A stretch of DNA of 64,000 nucleotides, from contig OY992536.1 of NCBI GenBank assembly GCA_963921195.1, positions 177,824,995-177,888,994 of the forward strand, in the 5' to 3' direction. The notes beneath the pieces are model-generated. The model was not told the origin of the DNA. It worked only from the letters and a program-made list of their open reading frames with translations, and searched no databases. Shown one piece after another: positions 57,811 through 64,000 of this stretch. The position numbers and the translations under genes are program-made. The DNA comes from Pegoplata infirma. Taxonomy: Eukaryota > Arthropoda > Insecta > Diptera > Anthomyiidae. Numbering within the stretch: the first letter of the stretch is position 1; every line of letters starts with the position of its first letter.

Positions 57811-57865
57811 TTGTCAATTGTATTTCAGAATTTATCAATTGTATTTCAGAAATTAACATTATAAC

Positions 57866-58039
57866 GATATTCGACGCCACTCACCAGGAGTGGATGAAAC
57901 CATAGAACACATACTTTGTCACTGTCCAGCGGTGCCTGATAAGATAAGCTTCAGTACTATGGAGGATATAACGCAAATGGATCTTAGAATATTAAAAAGA
58001 TTCGCAATGAATTTGAACGTGTTTAACTTGCGCTGCTAG
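57866..58039 (+). pseudogene. LINE ORF2 C-terminal tail
   Basis: A plus-strand frame ending TAG (58037-58039) encodes 'VDETIEHILCHCPAV' followed by about 35 residues to the stop, 'RFAMNLNVFNLRC' being the last. The E-T-I-E-H-x-L-C-x-C-P pattern is the C-terminal zinc-finger-like box found in many arthropod non-LTR retrotransposon polyproteins (jockey/R1-type). The first cysteines of the box are lost and nothing upstream continues, so this is a 5'-truncated relic. Homology is by motif recall; no search was run. Confidence 0.6.
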
Positions 58040-58084
58040 CTGAAAAAGTGTAATGTGGTATCGCTATGAACCAAGACGTCGGAC

Positions 58085-58120
58085 ACCGCCACCCTACCCT
58101 AACCTAACCTTACCTAACTG
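58085..58120. repeat. 'cctaac' simple repeat at a LINE 3' end
   Basis: 'accctaacctaacctt' lies about 45 bp after the stop of the LINE tail. I read it as a 3'-terminal simple repeat of that LINE; it is too short and in the wrong setting to call telomeric. Confidence 0.4.
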
Positions 58121-58122
58121 TC

Positions 58123-58203
58123 GGAATAGATGATGACTGCACTTGTAGACAAGACACTGCAAATCAATCAGTTAGACACCTCCTTTATTGCCTTTACAGT
58201 ATG
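58123..58203 (+). pseudogene. Second LINE C-terminal box fragment
   Basis: The plus frame reads 'GIDDDCTCRQDTANQSVRHLL' up to a following 'YC', i.e. C-x-C, then H-x-x-x-C, the same C-terminal LINE box as in the neighbour but with its cysteines kept. Only about 27 codons are recognisable. It directly abuts the duplicated segment starting at 58204. Confidence 0.5.
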
Positions 58204-58569
58204 GTAAACACTTCAAAAACCTGGCAGTCTTCGAGCCAGACTCAACCCAATGATGGAAAACGTTTTTCCTTAATCGCTATCTCGACATTGTCAGCATATG
58301 AGACAACATGACAACCATGTGCTTCCAGAGAGATCAGCGATTCAGTGGCAGGTTCCAAAGAAGCAGCGAAAGAACACTTTCCTATGGTGTGCCCTTATTT
58401 AAATAACGACAATGCCACAATTATCGAGTCTGGAGAGCCCCCTTTATATCAAAAAAGGCCACCATAATGTACTCCTTTACCGAAAGCGATCTTTCGATAG
58501 TAGCAACGGGCTCATGAAGAGCTGTTTCCATTGATCAACCCTTGCTGTATGCATGTTGTGCATGTCTAC
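58204..58569 (-). pseudogene. Duplicate of LINE RT segment (left copy)
   Basis: Nearly identical to 60761-61118 in direct orientation; it differs by scattered substitutions and an 8-bp insertion near 58517. On the minus strand it carries the same decayed RT core ('VKEYTMVAFFDIK' readable). The hAT at 58570 starts where it ends. Confidence 0.7.
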
Positions 58570-58848
58570 TAGAGATGGGCGGGTGAGTGATTTTTGACTC
58601 ACACTCACTCACGCTCACGACAGGAATTTTGGAATCACGCACACTCACTCACGAGCATATTTTTTATACTCACACTCACTCACAATCACGTGAGTAAATT
58701 TAATACAACTCACAGTCACGTGCACTCACGCAAGCTTCACTCACATTCACGTTGACTCACACTCACGAAACACTTATTTATATAAAAACAAATTTCAAAA
58801 ACTAAAATTTCAAAAATCATATTTGTGTATAGTTGACCTGTTGTTTAT

Positions 58849-58934
58849 GTTGTTTTATTATTTCGGCTTGAGGTCCTTTATTAATAATAAATAAAAATTC
58901 AAAATTTCATTTATTTATTTAATTTATTTTTCCC
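58849..58934 (-). repeat. Inverted copy of PLE 3' end (left arm)
   Basis: Exact inverse of 60313-60398 over all 86 bp, including 'ttcggcttgaggtcctttat'. It joins the RT sequence at 58935. Confidence 0.85.
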
Positions 58935-58936
58935 AA

Positions 58937-59530
58937 TGGCACCTACTGGAAAAACATACACGAATACCCAAAGATCTATTCTTAGAATTGCTAACGTTTT
59001 GTATTAAAGAGACACGATTTTTTAAGTATGAAGACAAATACTATGAACAAAATAAAGGAATGCCCATGGGATCACCAGCTTCACCAGTTATCGCGGATAT
59101 AATTATGGAGGAACTACTAGATGTATCAATAGCAAAGATGAATAGAAAACCAAGGATTTTTACTAAGTATGTGGATGATCTGTTTGGAATCGTAAGGAGG
59201 GATGATATTGAAGAAACTTTAAAAACATTAAACGAATTTAATAGACAAATTCAATTCACGTTGGAAAAAGAAACAGATAATAAACTAACCTATTTGGATT
59301 CAGTTATAGTTAGACGAGGAGACACACTAAAACTAGATTGGTATCAAAAACCGATGGCGTCTGGTAGACTTATAAATTTTCATTCGAAGCATCCAAGAAA
59401 AACAATTATAAATACAGCGACAAACTTCATCAATAGAGTTTTGGAAATAAGTGATAAAGATTTCCACCCAACAAATATCTTCAAAATAAGGAATATATTG
59501 ATTAAAATGATTTCCCAAATAAAACTATAA
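58937..59530 (+). pseudogene. Penelope-like reverse transcriptase, C-terminal half
   Basis: Codes for the later part of a Penelope-type reverse transcriptase. In the ~198 visible codons, 'GMPMGSPASPVIADIIME' is RT motif B and 'KYVDDLFGI' is motif C with the catalytic Y-V-D-D pair of aspartates. Then come 'LTYLDSVIVRR' and the 'RLINFHSKHP' block that follows the palm in this family. Motif A and the N-terminal half are missing because the element is 5'-truncated at 58935, so it cannot be active. The frame stops at 59528-59530 because one base seems to be missing in or near the A-run at 59504-59507; the other frame continues into the endonuclease ORF. No in-frame ATG is needed, as this is a fragment. 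Confidence 0.85.
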
Positions 59531-59559
59531 CTGAATTAATAAACAGAGTCAAAACTGCG

Positions 59560-60126
59560 ATGGCTGAAGGGTCAAATAAAGAAAATAAACCAACAAAAAT
59601 TTACAAGTCGATGACATATGTACATGGCTTCTCAGAAAGAATCAAACATTCCAACATCTATAACCGTGAAAAATACGAATTAGCCTTCAAAACTGAGAAT
59701 ACCACAAATAAATTGTTTAGTAAAACGAAATCTAAAATTGAAAAAGATGAAAAATCACATTTGGTTTACAGAATCCACTGTAATGGGGACGAAACCGACA
59801 TATGCCAAAAGGTATATGTTGGTACAACAAAAACCAAACTAAAAACCAGACTTGCATCACACAAGTCAGATCAAAAGGCATTTGATAAACCAATAGAACA
59901 GAAAACTGCATTGGCAGCTCACTGTACTTTGACTGGACATAAACCAAATTTTAATAATGTAGATGTATTGGTGGGGGAGCGCAACTATAAAAAGAGATTC
60001 ACACTTGAGATGCTACACATTATCGATCAGGAGACAGAAAAAACTTTAAACTTTAAGAGAGATACAGAAAATTGTGCAAAAATTTATAAACATACAATAG
60101 ACAAACATAAATCAAAGAAAGCTTGA
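59560..60126 (+). pseudogene. Penelope-like GIY-YIG endonuclease domain
   Basis: The 188-codon frame is the C-terminal part of the same polyprotein. Residues 1-65 are the linker ('AMAEGSNKENKPTK' in the upstream-open frame). The nuclease follows: 'LVYRIHC' at 68-74 and 'YVGTT' at 86-90 are the GIY and YIG strands, R97 in 'LKTRLASH' the conserved arginine, and E150 in 'FTLEMLHI' the metal-binding glutamate. A C-x-x-x-C-type pair precedes it. This enzyme nicks target DNA for reverse transcription. The frame is open upstream to a stop at 59503-59505, consistent with a single frameshift joining it to the RT. The domain itself looks undamaged. Confidence 0.85.
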
Positions 60127-60279
60127 ACAGTGAAGTTTTGTAGTGACGGAGTTTTTAAACTTTTATTTCTATTTAATTAAATGTAAATATTAAACAAAAT
60201 TTGTTTGTGTTAAATGTTTTGTGTTTTTTAATGTTTTCTTTTTGTATATTTTTTGTATTTTTAATAAAATTAGATCCCC

Positions 60280-60325
60280 CTGATGATGGTCAGAGATTTT
60301 GACCGAAATATTGGGAAAAATAAAT
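60280..60325 (+). ncRNA. Hammerhead-ribozyme-like core in PLE 3' UTR
   Basis: CTGATGA (60280-60286) is followed by a stem GGTCA / TGACC with a 7-nt loop (60288-60304), then GAAA (60305-60308) and a short AT stem. This is the C-U-G-A-N-G-A ... stem II ... G-A-A-A arrangement of the hammerhead core, and Penelope-like elements are known to encode such ribozymes. Stem III can only be ~2 bp and stem I is not obvious, so catalytic activity is unproven. Confidence 0.55.
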
Positions 60326-60398
60326 TAAATAAATAAATGAAATTTTGAATTTTTATTTATTATTAATAAAGGACCTCAAGCCGAAATAATAAAACAAC
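60313..60398 (+). repeat. PLE 3' terminal 86 bp (right arm)
   Basis: Exact inverse of 58849-58934. It begins immediately after the hammerhead-like GAAA-TATT sequence and ends at the TSD. Confidence 0.85.
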
Positions 60399-60760
60399 AT
60401 TTCAAAAATCATTCAAAATTTTCAGCAAAATTTAAAGTTCAGCGAAATTTTGCATTTTTTTTTTGCTTTTTTCAGGACGAAATATGAAATAAAGCCATAT
60501 TTTACAATTTTTTGTTGCTTTTTTTGGTTCAAAAGGAAATATGAAGAGAAAATAAATCACGCAAACTCACGCAAAAAAATCGAATCACGCACACTCACTC
60601 ACGAAAAAAAGCTTACTCACGCACACTCACTCACGCAATTTTTTTCTCCACTCACACTCACTCACACTCACTCACAATCACGCGAGTAAAATATAAATCA
60701 GTCACACTCACGCGTGAATCACGTGCATCACGCTCAAATCTGCTCATGTGCCCATCTCTA

Positions 60761-61118
60761 GTAAAAACTTGAAAAACCTGGCAGTCTTCGAGCCAGACTC
60801 AACCCTATGATGGAAAACGTTTTTCCTTAATCGCTATCACGACATTGTCAGCATATGAGACAACATGACAACCATGTGTTTCTAGAGAGATCAGCGATTC
60901 AGTGGCAGGCTTCAAAGAAGCAGCGAAAGAACACTTTTCTATGGTGTGCCCTGATTAAAATAACGACAATGCCACAATTATCGAGTCTGGAAAGCCCCCT
61001 TTATATCAAAAAAGGCCACCATAGTGTACTCCTTTACCGAAAGCGATCTTTCGATAGTAGCAACGGGCTCATGTTTCCATTGATCAACTCTTGCTGTATG
61101 CATGTTGTGCATATCTAC
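60761..61118. repeat. Direct duplicate of 58204-58569 (right copy)
   Basis: Starts at the base after the hAT right end. It continues uninterrupted into the rest of the LINE relic on its right, so this copy is in the original context on that side. Confidence 0.75.
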
Positions 61119-61169
61119 GCAAATAGAAGTCGATCATTCGTTCCATTGTCTTGAACATAAATGATGATG

Positions 61170-61757
61170 CACAGAAAAAAATATGGAGGAAACAAATTTG
61201 AGTAATCACTTGTTTAATTTTTTAAAAAAAATTTGAGTAATTTTTTAATTGACGCAATTAAAAATTTACTCAAAAATTGAAAATAAAATTTGAGTAAATA
61301 ATTTAATACAAATTTAATATTTTTTTTTATTTTTTTTTTCTCTTGGAGTTTTGAATTCTCATTTAGTTTATTGTTTTTTGTATATGTATATGAAAGTTTG
61401 AAATCATCTTTATAAAATTTTACTTTGTCTTGAAGACATAAGTATATTTGGTAAAGTTTGTAAAAGCAATTTTTTTGGAAAAAAAAAATAGAAACTTTTT
61501 AAAAAAATAGTTTGATACATTTTGAGTAAATTTTTACTTGACACAATTAAAAAGTTACTTAAAAATATTAAAAAATTTTGAGTAAAGATTTAATTGTGTG
61601 AATTAATAATTTACTCAAATTTTTTATTAAGCATTTAATAATTTTTTATTAAAAGTTTACTCAATACTATTAAATCGTTTACTGGTGGAAAATTGAGTAA
61701 TTTTTTACTCAATAGTATTAAAAATTTACTCAAAATTTTTTTTTATTTTTTTCTGTG
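61170..61757. mobile_element. TIR element, CACAGAAAAAAAT ends, in the LINE relic
   Basis: CACAGAAAAAAATATGG faces TTTTTTTCTGTG. 'aaatttgagtaa' and 'tttactcaaa' words fill the interior in both orientations. It splits the LINE relic directly after the RPIS motif. Flanking TG on both sides may be a decayed TA duplication. Terminus resembles 4971-6177. Confidence 0.65.
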
Positions 61758-62709
61758 TGGGCTTATTGGTCGGAAATCTTTCGGAACTGTGTGGGAGTTT
61801 TTCCCAGCCTTCGGGATAAAAACGACTCTGGTATCCCACCATTTTAAAGGAATATACGACCAGTTAATGCATGCTGCGTAAAGAAAACCAAGGGGCTACA
61901 TAGTCGGACATGTGCTGCATATCAGCCGGTATTATACCATCACTTCCAGGGGATTTATAGGGCCTGAAACTTTTAATTGCCAAGATTAACAGTGGCATAG
62001 TTATTATCTCCGAAGCAATTTCAGATGCTTTAGCTTCAGAGCTTTCTTAAACTTAAAACATCGTCAAGGAATTGCCGGAAAATGCGTATGGAAAAGGGTA
62101 TCAAGTGACTCCCCACTGGAGGTAAGCCACACCCCAGTAGGATTCTTCAGGTAGCTCAGGATGCAAGGAGAATAAGCCCGAACTTTGTTTAGACTAGATG
62201 CATAAGAAGCGTCTTCTATGTTTCCACAGAAGTTTTTCCAAGAATGACATTTACCAATTTTGATCATATTCTTATAACTCTTAAGTTGCAGTCTATATGC
62301 AGACCAGTCCTCGTCCGCTCTTGAAGATTTTGCCTCATTAAAGAGCTTTCTGCAGGAATATCTACTCTTCTACCACTCATTTGACCATTAGGCTTTGCAG
62401 AAGGGCAAGCGACATCTAGCGACCTATTACAAACATTTGTTATATGGTCAACCAGACAACCAATTACCGTCAAAATATGTGATTTCATTCTAAAGCCCTG
62501 AAAAAGTCTCCGTATATTTTACCAAGTTGTTCTCTTCAGATTTCTAGAGATTATTTTAACCGGGCCATATTCCCTGAGTAAAAACTAAATGTAGCGATGT
62601 TCTTCCAAAACTCTACAGTCGTCAAGTCTATCAGATAATGTATCTGATACAGGCGTTATATCAAGAACCTCTTGCCACCTACTTGTAACGAAAGTTGGTT
62701 CACTGACCC

Positions 62710-64000
62710 TTTTTTTTTTTTTTTTGTTACGAACGGTCCCACCTCACACTTACCCGCCCCAACCGACCGAGAGGGCTCGTTCCCATGACGGGGGAACACG
62801 TACACACCATGGTCCGAACCATAGCGGATTAGGCTGGATAAGTAAGGATAGTAATAAACCAACTACAAACTCTTAGTCATCAGTCGGTTTATTATATGGA
62901 CACTAAATACATTTATATACAATTACTACAACTACAAAATTTCTACAGATAATTTAGTATTAATAATCCTAAATTAACTATAAACGTTCAAAGAAATTAA
63001 AATAATCATCGTCACGCAATCTATTCAAATATGTCAAAATAGTTGATTTCACAAGAGCATAATTCTCCGAAAAGTCAACAAACCTGTATAACGAGTTAAA
63101 ATCAGTACACATCCTACGAATAGGATCTGCACACGCATAATTCGTGCGACAATTATCAATATAAAGAAAGCTGTAATATCTAGTAGGCCGAAAAGGGACG
63201 TTAAAAAACAACTTCCCAACAAGAAATTCAGAATCAACTTCGCCCTTAATAATCTTCAAAATAAACACAGTATTTAACATAATACGTCTACTCCTCAGAG
63301 TAGGAAGTTTTATCAACGCCAATCTTGCATTATATGATGGAAGATTGCTATAGTCCGGACCCCAGTTGAGGTTCCTAAGACAAAAAAGTAAAAATTGTTT
63401 CTGTACGGATTCAATCATATCACTATGAACTGCATAATATGGATCCCAAACAATACAACCAAATTCCAAAATTGGTCTTACCAATGAAGTAAATAATTGC
63501 CTCGTTATATAGGGGTCAGAAAATTCCTTCGCCCAGCGTTTCATGAATCCAAGAACACCATAGGCCTTATTTACCATAGTCTCCACATGCGCATTAAAAG
63601 TCAACTTTCTATCTAAAAGAATACCAAGATCCAAAATAGAATCAACCGATTCCAAAATTGAACCATTTAATAAGTACTGAGAAGTCAAAAACTTCGACCT
63701 AGCAAATGTCATGTGCTTACACTTTTTCAAGTTCAGCTCCATGAGATTACAATCGCACCAATTGTAAAATCTATTCAAGTCATGCTGCAGCAATACCTGT
63801 CCAACAGGAGAACTGTAAGACAGAAAAAGCTTAACATCATCAGCAAACATCAAAATATTAGAATGAATAATAGAAGATGGGAGATCATTTATAAACAACA
63901 AGAATAGGATAGGACCGAGATGACTGCCCTGTGGGACACCAGAAGCAACACTTATAAATCTAGAATGTGTCTGCCTAAAAAGAACGCATTGCTCACGATT
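62710..64000 (-). mobile_element. LINE 3' end with poly(A) tail
   Basis: On the minus strand: an open RT frame entering from the window edge, stop at 62978, ~250-bp 3' UTR and a 16-A tail (62710-62725, T on the plus strand). The 3' UTR is relatively GC-rich ('gaccgagagggctcgttccc'). It is inserted beside the older LINE relic. Its 5' end is outside the window. Confidence 0.8.
62978..64000 (-). CDS. LINE reverse transcriptase, C-terminal part, open to window edge
   Basis: The frame is open from the window edge for 340 codons to a stop, with no frameshift. The edge portion reads 'FISVASGVPQGSHLGPILF' (RT motif B: G-V-P-Q-G-S) and then 'LMFADDVKLF' (motif C, catalytic F-A-D-D). After these come 'ESVDSILDLGILLDRKLTF' and the thumb/connection blocks 'KAYGVLGFMKRWAKEFSDPY', 'LVRPILEFGCIVWDPYY' and 'IESVQKQFLLFCLR', typical of arthropod non-LTR retrotransposons of the jockey/CR1 group. 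It ends soon after 'CTDFNSLYRFVDF' with no RNase H domain, which fits that group. Upstream endonuclease and ORF1 are not in the window. It is the least damaged coding sequence here, so the insertion is probably young. Confidence 0.85.
   Translation of the reverse strand, partial: NREQCVLFRQTHSRFISVASGVPQGSHLGPILFLLFINDLPSSIIHSNILMFADDVKLFLSYSSPVGQVLLQHDLNRFYNWCDCNLMELNLKKCKHMTFARSKFLTSQYLLNGSILESVDSILDLGILLDRKLTFNAHVETMVNKAYGVLGFMKRWAKEFSDPYITRQLFTSLVRPILEFGCIVWDPYYAVHSDMIESVQKQFLLFCLRNLNWGPDYSNLPSYNARLALIKLPTLRSRRIMLNTVFILKIIKGEVDSEFLVGKLFFNVPFRPTRYYSFLYIDNCRTNYACADPIRRMCTDFNSLYRFVDFSENYALVKSTILTYLNRLRDDDYFNFFERL

Larger units (their letters stand above)
58821..60398 (+). mobile_element. Penelope-like element, 5'-truncated, 14-bp TSD
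   Basis: Bounded by an exact 14-bp duplication atttcaaaaatcat (58807-58820, 60399-60412). Order: 28 bp of unplaced sequence, an inverted copy of the element's last 86 bp (58849-58934), a truncated RT frame, a GIY-YIG endonuclease frame, a 3' UTR with a hammerhead-like core, and the 3' terminal 86 bp (60313-60398). RT plus GIY-YIG is diagnostic of canonical Penelope-like elements. 5' truncation with an inverted end is common in this class. Confidence 0.85.
58570..60760. mobile_element. hAT element 'AGAGATGGGC' family, copy B
   Basis: Ends TAGAGATGGGCGGGTGAGTG and GTGCCCATCTCTA, with the same 'actcactcac'/'cacgcacactc' subterminal clusters as copy A (33249-35155). Flanking octamers atgtctac and gtaaaaac do not match, unlike copy A. 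Instead a 360-bp segment of the surrounding LINE is present on both sides (58204-58569, 60761-61118). The centre holds a Penelope-like insertion. Confidence 0.8.
60761..62700 (-). pseudogene. Decayed LINE pol (linker and RT N-terminal part)
   Basis: Read on the minus strand from 62700 downward, in shifting frames: the linker between endonuclease and RT ('CNRSLDVACPSAKPNGQ', then 'SWKNFCGNIEDASYASSLNK' and 'NPTGVWLTSSGESLDTLF' followed by 'HTHFPAI'), then RT motifs 'SPGSDGIIPADMQ' (about 61918-61960) and 'RVVFIPKAGK...KDFRPIS' (about 61760-61836), a MITE, then 'SFMFKTMERMIDFYLR' and a degraded 'QHAYSKS' (61050-61160) and 'EYTMVAFFDIKGAF'-like sequence. This order matches jockey/R1-type non-LTR retrotransposons. 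Many stops and frameshifts make it a pseudogene. Its 5' end is cut by, or lies beyond, the poly(A) end of the LINE at 62710. Confidence 0.7.

Noticed and set aside
58085..58120. Telomere-like 'cctaacctaacc' stretch
   Set aside because: Only a few units, placed at a LINE 3' end, and true flies lack TTAGG telomeres; a retroelement tail is simpler.
61170..61757. Same family as the CACAGAAAAA elements at 4971 and 21087
   Set aside because: Only the first ~11 bp match; the interiors ('gagtaa'/'ttactc' words versus 'ttcaacaaa' words) differ, so it is kept separate.

Overview
The window looks like non-coding DNA from a dipteran (brachyceran fly) genome: very AT-rich, no recognisable host exon, and packed with nested transposable elements and satellites. 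Fly origin is inferred from many copies of a DINE-1/INE-1-like (Helentron-associated) repeat. These start with a TATACCC...GGGTATA hairpin, carry a 'CCGTCCGTCTGTCTG' stretch, and end in a short hairpin followed by TTTCTTACTTG and T's. I cannot name the species; a calyptrate fly is a guess. There is nothing bacterial here: no operons, CRISPR arrays or rRNA.

Layout. 1-10 kb: degenerate short repeats, a hAT-type MITE, a triple nest of inverted-repeat elements (3031-4928), and a DINE-1-like element split by a 2.3-kb inverted-repeat element that carries a 21-bp satellite. 10-23 kb: a palindromic element family, a 2.1-kb long inverted repeat (12489-14622), several TIR elements, and a hAT with an 8-bp TSD that holds an unusually GC-rich island. 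23-31 kb: satellite, then a nest of DINE-1-like, hAT (8-bp TSD) and a Transib-like element (CACAGTG termini, 5-bp TSD). 31-42 kb: a 108-bp near-perfect palindrome, four more hAT/MITE insertions and degenerate repeats. 42.6-54.2 kb: a huge decayed minisatellite of about 31 bp units, each able to fold as a hairpin, broken by foldback elements and by low-copy DNA. 54.6-57.9 kb: a 265-bp tandem repeat and a 20-bp satellite.

57.9-64 kb is the only part with protein-coding sequence, and all of it belongs to retroelements: two LINE C-terminal tails, a decayed LINE pol on the minus strand, a hAT that carries a Penelope-like element (RT plus GIY-YIG nuclease, one frameshift, a hammerhead-like core and an 86-bp inverted terminal repeat), and the 3' end of a LINE with an intact RT frame that runs off the window.

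The genes do not form a pathway; the window records successive insertions, and nested TSDs give their relative order. I found no convincing new functional system. The best leads are the hairpin minisatellite, tRNA-like modules inside TA-flanked MITEs, the Penelope terminal structure, and a duplication whose junction is a hAT element with unmatched flanks.
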